64,000 bases of DNA from Rugosimonospora sp036494675 (GTDB lineage Bacteria > Actinomycetota > Actinomycetes > Mycobacteriales > Micromonosporaceae), in assembly GCA_036494675.1 (NCBI GenBank), contig DASXOA010000533.1, forward strand, positions 36,089 through 100,088, given 5' to 3'. How positions within the stretch are numbered: the stretch's first letter is position 1; each line of letters opens with the position of its first letter. Position numbers and translations under genes: made by a program. The notes under the pieces are model-generated. The model saw only the letters and a program-made list of their open reading frames with translations. It was not told the origin of the DNA and did no database searches. This document shows positions 42,236 through 50,307 of this stretch, piece after piece.

Positions 42236-43429
42236 TCAGCCCGCGGCGACCGGGTCGCGGCTGACCGGGCACGACATGCACCTCGGGCCGCCCCGGCCGG
42301 AGACCAGCTCCGAGGCCGGAATCCGGATCACCTCGATCCCGGCCCGTTCGAGCTGGGCGTTGGTCTCCAGGTTCCGCTCGTAGGCGAGGCAGACCCGGGG
42401 CGCGACGGCCAGGGTGTTGTTGCCGTCGTCCCACTGCTCCCGCTCGGCGGTGACGGGATCCAGCCCGGTGTCGATGACCCTCAGCTGATCGATGCCCATC
42501 GCCTCGGCGGCGGCGACCAGGAACGGCCTCGGCCCGTCGACCCGTGGATCGTCGCCGGCCACCACCCGGTAGGCGACGAGGTCCTCGGCCAGGTTCGGGT
42601 ACATCACCACCGCGTCGACGTCGACCATGGTGCACACGGTGTCCAGGTGCATCGTGGCGCGTTGCTGGTGCACGGGTACGGCGAGGAGGGTGTGCGCCAG
42701 CCCGGCGGCGAAGACCCGCCTGGCGAGGCGTTCGGCGCCGGCCGGGGTGGTGCGTTCGCCGACCCCGACCGCGATCACGCCGGGCCCGAGGAGCAGCACG
42801 TCCCCGCCCTCCAGGTGTTCCATGCCGGGCTTGTACAGCAGCCGGGTGCCGGCGAAGCGCGGGTGGTAGCGGTAGATGGCCCCGGTCAGGGTGCTCTCCC
42901 GGCGACGGGCCGGCATGGCGAGGCTGGTCACCGCGGCCTGGTCACCGATCCAGACCGACGAGTCGCGGGTGAACAGCAGGTTGGGCAGCGGGTCGATGAC
43001 GAAGTCGTGCGGATCCAGCATCGCGTAGACCAGTCCGGAGCCGGTACGCAGTTCCTCGTGTGCCAGCCCGCCGATAAGGACGCGGGCCAGCCCGGCAGGA
43101 TCCAGGTACCCGAGGTACTCGCCGACCTCGCGCCGCAGCGTTTCGCCGAGCCGGATGTCCGCCAGCACGCCGCTGGTCAGCTCGTGGCGGGCTTCCGGCA
43201 CGGCGAGCGCCTCGGTGAGCAGGTCGGCGAGGTAGAGCACCTCGACGCCGCGTTCGCGCAGCAGGTCGGCGAAGATGTCGTGCTCCTCCTGCGCCCTGGC
43301 TACCCAGGGGATACCGTCGAACAGGAGTGAGCCGCTGTTGCGCGGGGTGAGTCGCATGAGTTCCGGGCCCGGCCGATGGAGCACGACGGTACGCAACCGG
43401 CCGACCTCGCTGTCCGCATAGTGGACCAC
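42236..43429 (-). CDS. arcA: Arginine deiminase
   Basis: A 397-residue arginine deiminase, which converts arginine to citrulline and ammonia. The guanidino-group modifying fold is supported by GMEHLEGGDVLLLG (catalytic glutamate and aspartate), ATMHLDTVCTMVD (histidine), and the C-terminal GRGGPRCMSCPVSRD containing the catalytic cysteine. Family phrases NSGSLLFDGIPWVARAQEEH and LPNLLFTRDSSVWIG are also present. No ornithine carbamoyltransferase or carbamate kinase genes are nearby, so the complete ADI pathway is not encoded here. TAGGCT six bases before the GTG indicates leaderless transcription. Confidence 0.96.
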   Translation of the reverse strand: MVHYADSEVGRLRTVVLHRPGPELMRLTPRNSGSLLFDGIPWVARAQEEHDIFADLLRERGVEVLYLADLLTEALAVPEARHELTSGVLADIRLGETLRREVGEYLGYLDPAGLARVLIGGLAHEELRTGSGLVYAMLDPHDFVIDPLPNLLFTRDSSVWIGDQAAVTSLAMPARRRESTLTGAIYRYHPRFAGTRLLYKPGMEHLEGGDVLLLGPGVIAVGVGERTTPAGAERLARRVFAAGLAHTLLAVPVHQQRATMHLDTVCTMVDVDAVVMYPNLAEDLVAYRVVAGDDPRVDGPRPFLVAAAEAMGIDQLRVIDTGLDPVTAEREQWDDGNNTLAVAPRVCLAYERNLETNAQLERAGIEVIRIPASELVSGRGGPRCMSCPVSRDPVAAG

Positions 43430-43582
43430 GGCGACAGCCTAGGACCAGCGCGGCAACGTGAATGTCAGATTCATCCCCGCTCACTCCCGCTCACTCCGTG
43501 GACTCAACCTGTTTGAGTACCCGATCGAGCACGTAACGTAGTTGGCAAGACAACTGCATCGAGGCCCTTCGGAGGTTTTCCG

Positions 43583-44275
43583 ATGACCGGATTTCTCGAC
43601 ACCGGCCGCCCGCCTGGCTTGATACCAAACGAACGCACCAACCAGAACCCGCTGCTCGAAGCGCCGCGCCCGACTCCGTTGGAGTGGGCGCGGCGCCGTC
43701 GTAACGAGCGGGAGGCCCGGCGCGCGGAGGCGGTCCGCGAGCGCGCGGTGACCAGGTTGTCCCGATTGGGTATCCAGTGGAAGGTGATCGACATCGCCGA
43801 GCTGGGGCTGCCGGCGAGGAACACCTTCCTGACCATCGGGCCGGGTGGTGTGTTCTTGGTCACAGTCAAGGAACACGGTCGCACCCGGGTCCGGCTGGCC
43901 GGCGATGTCGTCCAGATCGACGGCCGGCGCCTGACCTACATCCCCGAGGCGCGCAAGCTCGCCGACCAGGCCGGCAAGGCCATGTCCCGGACCGCGGGCA
44001 GCACCGTCCCGGTGACCCCGGTGGTGGCGCTGTCCGGCACGGGGGTCATCGACGTGCACGGGTTGCCGAAGGGCTGTGTGGTCACCTCGTACCGGGAGTT
44101 GGACTACCTGCTCGGGGCGTACGGCCAGCGGATCGCGCCGAGCACGGTCAGCAAGCTGTACTCGATCGCCAGGCACCCGGTGACCTGGGCGGGGCCGGGG
44201 CAGCAGGCGCAGGTCGACTCGTACACGTGGTACTCCGGGTTGACGGCGACTGACAAGAAGGAGAGTGGGCGGTAA
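43583..44275 (+). CDS. Conserved protein of unknown function, weakly NERD-like
   Basis: A 230-residue soluble protein. The N-terminal 60 residues are highly charged (WARRRRNEREARRAEAVRER). The central part, with LGLPARNTFLTIGPGGVFLVTVKEHG, resembles the beginning of NERD nuclease-related domains, where a glycine-rich GPGGVF turn and a following lysine are typical. The catalytic acidic residues of NERD nucleases are not clearly present, so activity cannot be claimed. The ATG at 43583 follows a GGAGG site. I do not recognise a specific family. Confidence 0.7.
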   Translation: MTGFLDTGRPPGLIPNERTNQNPLLEAPRPTPLEWARRRRNEREARRAEAVRERAVTRLSRLGIQWKVIDIAELGLPARNTFLTIGPGGVFLVTVKEHGRTRVRLAGDVVQIDGRRLTYIPEARKLADQAGKAMSRTAGSTVPVTPVVALSGTGVIDVHGLPKGCVVTSYRELDYLLGAYGQRIAPSTVSKLYSIARHPVTWAGPGQQAQVDSYTWYSGLTATDKKESGR

Positions 44276-44312
44276 CGTCTGTGGGGCGGTACCCCTTGAC
44301 CGGTGCCCTATT

Positions 44313-44325
44313 GTCCATTGTGGAC
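44313..44325. repeat. Palindrome GTCCATTGTGGAC
   Basis: One of five sites of the form GTCCAnnnTGGAC (one differs in the last base) in the window; this is the only intergenic one, about 85 bases before the PAS-protein gene. Confidence 0.6.
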
Positions 44326-44408
44326 CGATGACCCGTGGACCGCGGGTGCGGGCGGCGCTTGGCCGAACCGAGGGTTATCGTGTTGGTGCGCAGCGTTGAG
44401 GAGGTGCC

Positions 44409-44858
44409 GTGGCTCATGTCGAACTCTCCGTCTCTGAACCGTTCGCCGGCCCGGACCGGGACGCCCCGCCCGATCCGGAAGGCTCACTGAGCCGATGGGG
44501 TCGGGTCGTGGCGGAGGCCGATGAGCCGTGCCTGGTGCTCGACGGCGTGTTCGAGATCGTGGCGGTGTCCCCGGCGGCCTCCCGGTTGCTCGGATTCCCC
44601 GACGAGGAGTCGGCGGTCGGCCGGCGCCTGTCCGAGGGCGTGATCCCGCTGGTCGACTTCACGTCCCCGCCGGTGCCGTTGCCCGAGAGTGATCTGGAGA
44701 AGATCCCGCCCAGGCTCGCGTACTCCTCCGGGCGGCTGGCCCGGGGACTGCTGCGCGTCCAGACCTCGACCGAGGTGCGCACGATCGATGCCGTGGCCAC
44801 GCCGCTGTTCGACGGCGACAAGCCGATCGGCTCGCTGACGTTCTTCTCGCAGATCTGA
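44409..44858 (+). CDS. PAS-domain protein
   Basis: A 149-residue protein containing one PAS domain (about residues 30-148). Features include LVLDGVFEIVAVSPAASRLLGF, a second strand FTSPPVPLPE and the C-terminal DGDKPIGSLTFFSQI. There is no kinase or output domain, so it is a stand-alone sensor or scaffold. Similar small PAS proteins occur in Micromonosporaceae with unknown roles. The GTG at 44409 is supported by a GAGGAGG site upstream. Confidence 0.88.
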   Translation: MAHVELSVSEPFAGPDRDAPPDPEGSLSRWGRVVAEADEPCLVLDGVFEIVAVSPAASRLLGFPDEESAVGRRLSEGVIPLVDFTSPPVPLPESDLEKIPPRLAYSSGRLARGLLRVQTSTEVRTIDAVATPLFDGDKPIGSLTFFSQI

Positions 44859-44924
44859 TCGGGGGCCGGCCCCGCCGGAATCCGAGGATCTGGGACCGGA
44901 GTACCGCGTAAACGATCGATTGCG

Positions 44925-44930
44925 TACAGT
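44925..44930 (+). promoter_or_regulatory. -10 element of the ACT-domain gene
   Basis: TACAGT with a six-base gap to the ATG at 44937, a textbook leaderless layout in this genome. Confidence 0.6.
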
Positions 44931-44936
44931 CGCGGG

Positions 44937-45317
44937 ATGCTGGATCTCCAGGTGCTGCCGGGCGACTACGCGATCTGTCGCCTCCCCGCGGGTACCGCGC
45001 TTCCCTCTGGACTCGATCCAGAGGCCGGCGTCGTCTCGGTGACCTGGACCCCGGACGAGGTATCGGTGATCTGCCCGAGGGCTCAGGCGCCGGACGAGGC
45101 GACCGTGGAGACACCGTGGCGTTGCCTCCGTGTCGCCGGGCTGGTGGACCTGACTCTGACCGGCGTTCTCGCCTCGTTGACCGGCCCGTTGGCGGAGGCG
45201 CGGGTCAATGTCTTCGCGTTCTCCACCTACGACACGGACTACCTTCTGGTACCGGCGGTGAGGCTCGCCGAGGCCGTCGCCGCACTGGGTACGGCCGGCC
45301 ACCGGGTTGCCGGCTGA
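44937..45317 (+). CDS. ACT-domain-containing protein
   Basis: A 126-residue protein of the ACT_7/CASTOR-like type, with two ACT-related halves. Landmarks are ICRLPAGTALP, VSVTWTPDEVSVICP in the first half, and VDLTLTGVLASLTGPLAEARVNVFAFSTYDTDYLL, cited in parts, in the second. ACT domains usually bind amino acids to control enzymes. No enzyme domain is attached. It is close to a prephenate dehydratase gene, which carries its own ACT domain, but a direct link is only a guess. TACAGT six bases upstream suggests leaderless expression. Confidence 0.88.
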   Translation: MLDLQVLPGDYAICRLPAGTALPSGLDPEAGVVSVTWTPDEVSVICPRAQAPDEATVETPWRCLRVAGLVDLTLTGVLASLTGPLAEARVNVFAFSTYDTDYLLVPAVRLAEAVAALGTAGHRVAG

Positions 45318-45364
45318 TCCACCTACGATAGGTCGCGTCCAGCCCGGGCTCGGAAGGGTTCGCG

Positions 45365-45916
45365 ATGACCCGCGGTACCACCCCCAGCACCGCCACCGCC
45401 TGCCGCGCATTGACGGTCGTGATGGTCGGGTTCTCCCTGGCCGCGTGCGCCCACCGGCCGGAGCGCTCCGGCGCCCCGAGCCCGAGTGCGGCGGTCGCCA
45501 CGGCGTCCCCGACGGCGTTCCCCTCGGCAGCCGCGTCGCCCACCCTGCCCCCGCCGCCGCCTCCCCCTCCGCTGGACTCCGCGCAGCCGAGTGCGAGCTT
45601 CGCCGCGGACACCGCGGTCAGTTGCGCCGGCCGCCCGGCGAGCGACCAGGTGATGGCCAAGGTGCGCACCGCCGGCCTGGTCGGAAGCGGGGTGAAGATG
45701 ACCATACGGCTCGGGCCGGTGTGTGCGGGCAGTTGGCAGTACAGCATCTTCGCGGTGGCCGGCCGGGAGCCGTTGCAGGTGGTGACCCAGGGCGAGCCGG
45801 CGGCACTGACCCTGGTGACCGCCGGTACCGATGTGTGCAGCACCCAGGTGCTCGCCCAGGCACCGGCCGGCATCATCGCCGTGGCGCAGTGCGGGCTGGG
45901 AGCGCCGCCCGCCTGA
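45365..45916 (+). CDS. Secreted lipoprotein of unknown function
   Basis: A 183-residue protein with a lipoprotein signal peptide: hydrophobic core ALTVVMVGFSL followed by the lipobox LAAC (about residues 25-28). The mature part begins with a low-complexity S/A/P-rich region with a run of eight to nine prolines. A compact C-terminal domain (about residues 80-180) contains four cysteines, which may form two disulphides outside the membrane. I do not recognise the family. GGAAGGG provides a ribosome site before the ATG at 45365. Confidence 0.75.
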   Translation: MTRGTTPSTATACRALTVVMVGFSLAACAHRPERSGAPSPSAAVATASPTAFPSAAASPTLPPPPPPPPLDSAQPSASFAADTAVSCAGRPASDQVMAKVRTAGLVGSGVKMTIRLGPVCAGSWQYSIFAVAGREPLQVVTQGEPAALTLVTAGTDVCSTQVLAQAPAGIIAVAQCGLGAPPA

Positions 45917-45935
45917 TCCCGTTAGTCTTTGGGGC

Positions 45936-46880
45936 ATGCCAGGCGTACCACCGACCCGCTTCGTCTATCTCGGGCCCGAAGGCACCTTCTCCGAGCAGGC
46001 GCTGCTGACCATTCCCGCGGCGGCGAAGGGCAGCCGGACGCCGGCCCGCAGCGTTCCGGAGGCGCTGGACGCGGTGCGGTCGGCCGACGCCGACGCGGCA
46101 CTGGTGCCGGTGGAGAACTCGATCGGTGGCCAGGTCGGGGTGACCCTCGACGAGTTGGCCAACGGCAGCCCGCTGGTGATCACCCGGGAGGTCGTTATCC
46201 CGGTGGAGTTCGTCCTCGCGGCCCGCGGGCCGGTGACGTTCGAGTCGGTACGGTCGGTTGCCGCGCATCCGCAGGCCGCCGCGCAGTGCCGGCACTGGCT
46301 GCGCGGCCATCTCCCCGACGCCACCGTGGTCGACGTGCTGTCCAACGCGGCGGCGGCGATCAGCGTGACCGACGGCGGGCACGACGCCGCGATCTGCGTG
46401 CCGCTCGGCGTGGGCCGGGCGGGGCTCACGGTGCTTGCCGACAAGATCGCCGATCATCCGGACGGGGTCACCCGGTTCGCACTGGTGGCGCGCCCGGGCC
46501 CGCCGCCCCCGCCGAGCGGCGACGACGTCACGTCGCTGGCGGTCTACATCTCGCACGACCGGGTCGGCGCCCTGCTGGCGGTGCTCATGGAGTTGGCCGT
46601 GCGCGGGGTCAACCTGACCCGGATCGAGTCGTACCCGACCGGTGAGCGGCTGGGTCGGTACGTGTTCTTCCTGGACTGTTCCGGGCACGTCGCGGAGGCC
46701 CGGGTCGGCGAGGCACTGCAGGGGTTGCGGCGGATCTGCGCGGACGTGCGGTTCCTCGGCTCGTACCCGCGTGCGCAGGCGCACTACGGCCCGGCGTCGC
46801 CCGCAGTCGCCGCCGCGGATGCGGACTACGCGGACTCGGCGGCGTGGCTGGCCCGGATCCGGGCGGGCGAGCAGGCCTGA
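45936..46880 (+). CDS. pheA: Prephenate dehydratase
   Basis: A 314-residue enzyme that converts prephenate to phenylpyruvate in phenylalanine synthesis. The catalytic domain starts RFVYLGPEGTFSEQALL and contains LVPVENSIGGQVGVTLD and the essential TRF motif in VTRFALVAR. A C-terminal ACT domain, with RIESYPTGERLGRYVFFLD, binds phenylalanine for feedback control. It is the monofunctional form, with no chorismate mutase. TAGTCT seven bases before the ATG suggests a leaderless mRNA. A weak hairpin (46891-46908) lies just after the gene. Confidence 0.96.
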   Translation: MPGVPPTRFVYLGPEGTFSEQALLTIPAAAKGSRTPARSVPEALDAVRSADADAALVPVENSIGGQVGVTLDELANGSPLVITREVVIPVEFVLAARGPVTFESVRSVAAHPQAAAQCRHWLRGHLPDATVVDVLSNAAAAISVTDGGHDAAICVPLGVGRAGLTVLADKIADHPDGVTRFALVARPGPPPPPSGDDVTSLAVYISHDRVGALLAVLMELAVRGVNLTRIESYPTGERLGRYVFFLDCSGHVAEARVGEALQGLRRICADVRFLGSYPRAQAHYGPASPAVAAADADYADSAAWLARIRAGEQA

Positions 46881-46890
46881 TCGGCCCGGC

Positions 46891-46908
46891 GTCGCGGCGC
46901 CTGATCGC
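46891..46908 (+). terminator. Small hairpin after pheA
   Basis: CGGCGC (46891-46896) and GCGCCG (46903-46908) form a six-base stem with a six-base loop between convergent genes. Weak on its own. Confidence 0.35.
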
Positions 46909-46973
46909 GCCGTGCCCCACGCCCCGACCCTCCCACGCCCCGGCCCTCCCGCGCTGCGGCGGCACGCTGCCGG

Positions 46974-47327
46974 TCAGCCCCAGCCGAGCGCGTGCAGGCG
47001 GGCATCGTCGATGCCGAAATGATGGGCGATCTCGTGCACCACGGTCACCGAGACCTCCTCGACGACGGTCGCCTCGTCGTCGCAGATCCGCAGGATCGGG
47101 TTGCGGTAGATGACGATCCGGTCGGGCAGCACGCCGGAGTAGTCCCAGCCGCGGCGGGTGAGCGCGTACCCCTCGTACACGCCGAGCAGGTTCCGCTCGC
47201 CCGGCGGCGGATCGTCCTCGACCAGGATCACCACGTTGTCGAGCAGCCCGAGGAGCTCGGCCGGTACCGCGTCCAGCGCGTCACCGACCAGCTCCTCGAA
47301 CCGCTCCCGGTCCATCTGGACCGGCAT
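46974..47327 (-). CDS. Metallopeptidase family (zincin-like) protein
   Basis: A 117-residue protein with the zincin motif HEIAHHFGIDD near its C-terminus, where two histidines and the glutamate would bind and activate zinc and the aspartates supply a third ligand. It fits the short bacterial metallopeptidase family (Zincin_1). The phrase DRIVIYRNPILRI is typical. No signal peptide is visible, so it is cytoplasmic; substrates are unknown. The ATG at 47327 lies two bases after the OsmC stop on the same strand, so the two genes probably share a transcript. An ATG four codons later is an alternative. Confidence 0.9.
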   Translation of the reverse strand: MPVQMDRERFEELVGDALDAVPAELLGLLDNVVILVEDDPPPGERNLLGVYEGYALTRRGWDYSGVLPDRIVIYRNPILRICDDEATVVEEVSVTVVHEIAHHFGIDDARLHALGWG

Positions 47328-47329
47328 GG

Positions 47330-47746
47330 TCAGGCGAGTGAGGCGGTCAGCGTGATCTCGACGGCGGCCAGCGCCTTCGACACCGGGCAGTTGGCCTTGG
47401 CCTCTTCGGCGTACTTGACGAAGTCGGCCTCGTCCAGCCCCGGCACGTCGCCGACGGTGGACAGTTCGATCTTCGTGATCCCGGCGGGCATGTCGAGATG
47501 AACGGTGGCGTTGGTCTCGATCGAGTTGGGCGTGACCCCGGCCTTGCCCAGGACGTTGGACAGCGCCATCGAGAAGCAGCCCGCGTGCGCGGCCGCGATC
47601 AGCTCCTCCGGGTTGGTGCCCTCACCGGATTCGAAGCGGGAAAGGTAGGAGAACGAGCCTTGGTACGCCCCGGAGGCCAGGCGCATGGAGCCCGAGCCAT
47701 CCTTGAGCGAACCCTGCCAGCGGGCAGTTGAGGTACGAGTCGGCAT
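47330..47746 (-). CDS. OsmC-family peroxiredoxin
   Basis: A 138-residue OsmC-type hydroperoxide reductase, which detoxifies organic peroxides with two cysteines. The two redox cysteines are in HAGCFSMALSNVLG and ANCPVSKALAAVE. The N-terminal TARWQGSLKDGSGSMRLASG and the ESGEGTNPEELIAAA segment match the family. The ATG at 47746 is chosen because TAGGTT lies seven bases upstream on the minus strand; the frame continues open further but without family residues. It is followed closely by the zincin gene. Confidence 0.96.
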   Translation of the reverse strand: MPTRTSTARWQGSLKDGSGSMRLASGAYQGSFSYLSRFESGEGTNPEELIAAAHAGCFSMALSNVLGKAGVTPNSIETNATVHLDMPAGITKIELSTVGDVPGLDEADFVKYAEEAKANCPVSKALAAVEITLTASLA

Positions 47747-47906
47747 GGCTCCGAACCTAGTCGACCCGGCTCCCACTGGCGACGATTGGGGCCATCCGGA
47801 GACCGGCCCGGCGACCGCGTCCACTGTTGCCGCCCCGGTTCGCGGTCCGGGCAAAGATCCATGAAGGATCTTCGGCTCGTCGAGCTCGGCGTGTCATGAT
47901 GCGCCG

Positions 47907-48884
47907 GTGGACACGGTGGAGTGGGGCGCCGGGCAACCGGTCCCGAAGAGTCCCGAAGGAGTGCCGCCGGAGCCGGGTGACGGCGGAGGCGAACACCTCC
48001 CGCGCTTACCGGGTCGGGTCCGTTCGTTGGCGGCGGCGGCAGCGGGTGGCCGGCGGGCGGCCATCGTCCTCGCGGTACTCGCCCTCGTCGCGCTGATCGC
48101 CGCCGAACTGCTGCCCTGGGCCACCCTGCACGGGAGGGTCGGCGATGCCGGCATCGTCAGCCTCGGCACCTCCAACGGTTTCGACAGCGGTTCCGGCCGG
48201 TTGAACATCACGCTGCCGTCCAGCACCCTGCCGCCGGACCCGTACACGGTCGGGCTCGGCCAGGTGGCCAGCGGCAGCACGCTGGTCTACCACCTCGGAA
48301 CGCTGCTGCTGTTCGCCCTGCTCGGCGCGGTGCTGCTGGCCCGGCCGGCGCAGCGCCGACTGGCGAGCGGGCTGGCCTTCGGCGTGCTCGCCGGGCTGAT
48401 CGTTGTCGTGGTCGGCATGGTGCACTCGTTCAATACCCTGCTGCCCACCATCACGTCCAGCGGCGGGTCGTTCGGCTCGTCGCTGCGGCAACTGCCGGAG
48501 ACCGTGCCGTCCACCGTTCTGGCCGCGTCGACCACCGTCGAGGCCGGTACGTTCTTCGCCGCCGGCTCGCTCGCCCTGCTGCTGGCCGCGCTGCTCGCCG
48601 GCGTGCTGCCCGACCAGGTCCGGTCGCGCCTGGTCACCGGGGTCACCGAGCCGGTCGACGCGCAGTTCACCGACGAACCGCCCGACCTCACGGTGGCGCC
48701 GGTCAGCCCGGTGAACGTGACGGTGTCGGCGGTGGACCCGATCGACGAGTCATACTTCGGCCGACCCGACCAGGACCCCCGGCACAGCTTCAGCCGGCCC
48801 GCCGGGGACCTTCCGGAGACCCTACGGCGCCCGGATGAGGACCCCCGGCGCATCTTCGGGCCGCCCGACCGCAACTCCCGGTAG
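47907..48884 (+). CDS. Conserved four-helix membrane protein
   Basis: A 325-residue protein with four membrane segments: AAIVLAVLALVALIAAELLP, LGTLLLFALLGAVLLA, GVLAGLIVVVVGMVHSF and FFAAGSLALLLAALLAGVLP. A 50-residue loop after the first segment and hydrophilic ends complete it. The cytoplasmic N-terminus contains GGEHLPRLPG, encoded by a repeat related to the one in the regulator gene at 24 kb. The acidic C-terminus contains a DEDPRR-type duplication. It is encoded directly before serS; function unknown. CATGAT six bases before the GTG may be the -10 of a leaderless transcript. Confidence 0.78.
   Translation: MDTVEWGAGQPVPKSPEGVPPEPGDGGGEHLPRLPGRVRSLAAAAAGGRRAAIVLAVLALVALIAAELLPWATLHGRVGDAGIVSLGTSNGFDSGSGRLNITLPSSTLPPDPYTVGLGQVASGSTLVYHLGTLLLFALLGAVLLARPAQRRLASGLAFGVLAGLIVVVVGMVHSFNTLLPTITSSGGSFGSSLRQLPETVPSTVLAASTTVEAGTFFAAGSLALLLAALLAGVLPDQVRSRLVTGVTEPVDAQFTDEPPDLTVAPVSPVNVTVSAVDPIDESYFGRPDQDPRHSFSRPAGDLPETLRRPDEDPRRIFGPPDRNSR
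47982..48012 (+). repeat. Fourth copy of the HSPRL-encoding repeat
   Basis: The stretch GCGGAGGCGAACACCTCCCG continuing into CGCTTACCGGG closely matches the second copy in the 24 kb regulator gene (24050-24080), and encodes GGEHLPRLPG instead of GGEHSPRLAG. Confidence 0.65.
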
Positions 48885-48943
48885 AGCAACTCCCGGTAAA
48901 GCCGATCGCGAAGCGGGCAAAGCGGCGGGTAGTCTGACCACTC

Positions 48944-50194
48944 GTGATTGACCTGCGCCTGCTTCGCGAGAATCCGGACCTGGTTCGCACCAGCCAACGG
49001 GCCCGGCGCGAGTCGGATTCCGTGGTGGACGCGCTGCTCGCGGCCGACGAGGAGCGCCGCACGGCGGTGGGTGTCTACGAGGCGCTGCGGGCCGAGCAGA
49101 ACCAGCTCGGGAAGCTGATCTCCAGGGCCGCCGGGGACGAGCGGGCGACGCTGCTGTCCCGCACCAAGGAGCTGTCGGCGGAGGTCAAGGCCGCCCAGGC
49201 GCGGGTGGACGAGGCGGAGGCGGGGCTGCGCGCGGCCCAGCTGGCCGTACCGAACCTGATCGAGAACGCGCCGCCGGGCGGTGAGGACGACTACGTCGTC
49301 CTGCGCGAGGTCGGCACGCCACCCGTGATCGACAATCCCCGCGACCACCTGGAACTCGGCGAGGCGCTGGGCGCGATCGACATGGAGCGCGGCGCCAAGG
49401 TCTCCGGCAGCCGGTTCTACTACCTGACCGGGGTCGGCGCGCTGCTCCAGCTCGGCCTGCTCCAGCTGGCCATGCAGCAGGCGGTCGAACACGGGTTCAT
49501 CCCGATGATCCCGCCGGTGCTGGTGAAGCCGGAGTCGATGGAGGGCACCGGGTTCCTCGGTGCGCACGGCAGCGAGGTGTACCGCCTGGAAGCGGACGAC
49601 GTCTTCCTGGTCGGTACGAGTGAGGTGCCGCTCGCCGCGTACCACTCGGGGGAGATCCTCGACGGGTTGGCGGAGCCGCGCCGGTACGTCGGATGGTCGT
49701 CCTGCTTCCGCCGGGAAGCCGGCTCGTACGGCAAGGACGTACGTGGCATCATCCGCGTGCACCAGTTCGACAAGGTGGAGATGTTCTCCTACTGCCGGCC
49801 CGAGGAGGCCGCCGCCGAGCATGAGCGGCTGCTCGGCTGGGAAGAGGAGATGCTGGCCAAGGTCGAGGTGCCGTACCGGGTGATCGACGTGGCGGCCGGC
49901 GACCTGGGTACCAGTGCCGCCCGCAAGTTCGACTGCGAGGCGTGGGTACCGTCCCAGGGCCGGTACCGGGAGCTCACCAGCACCTCGAACTGCACCACCT
50001 TCCAGGCCCGGCGGCTGGGCGTCCGGTACCGGGATGCGGAGGGCCGGCCGCAGGTCGCCGCGACGCTCAACGGCACCCTGGCCACTACCCGGTGGATCGT
50101 CGCGATCCTGGAGAACCACCAGCAGCCGGACGGCTCGGTACGGGTACCGAAGGCTCTCCAGCCGTTCCTCGGTGGTCGTGATCTGTTGGGGTGA
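48944..50194 (+). CDS. serS: Seryl-tRNA synthetase
   Basis: A 416-residue class II aminoacyl-tRNA synthetase that charges tRNA-Ser. The N-terminal coiled-coil arm (about residues 1-100) is followed by the catalytic core with motif 2 in SSCFRREAGSYGKDVRG and motif 3 in LNGTLATTRWIVAILE. The phrases GTSEVPLAAYHSGE and TSTSNCTTFQARR bind serine and zinc-free active site elements. Length fits the family. TAGTCT eight bases before the GTG suggests a leaderless transcript. No tRNA-Ser gene was recognised nearby. Confidence 0.97.
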   Translation: MIDLRLLRENPDLVRTSQRARRESDSVVDALLAADEERRTAVGVYEALRAEQNQLGKLISRAAGDERATLLSRTKELSAEVKAAQARVDEAEAGLRAAQLAVPNLIENAPPGGEDDYVVLREVGTPPVIDNPRDHLELGEALGAIDMERGAKVSGSRFYYLTGVGALLQLGLLQLAMQQAVEHGFIPMIPPVLVKPESMEGTGFLGAHGSEVYRLEADDVFLVGTSEVPLAAYHSGEILDGLAEPRRYVGWSSCFRREAGSYGKDVRGIIRVHQFDKVEMFSYCRPEEAAAEHERLLGWEEEMLAKVEVPYRVIDVAAGDLGTSAARKFDCEAWVPSQGRYRELTSTSNCTTFQARRLGVRYRDAEGRPQVAATLNGTLATTRWIVAILENHQQPDGSVRVPKALQPFLGGRDLLG

Positions 50195-50307
50195 TCACTC
50201 CCCCGGGTTGGTCCGACCGGAGTAACCTTGCGTGCCCGACCTGGGGCGTTTCCGTTCCGGGAGGGTATCGATCCGCAGGGTAACGACGGCCGGAGAGCGA
50301 GACAGAT

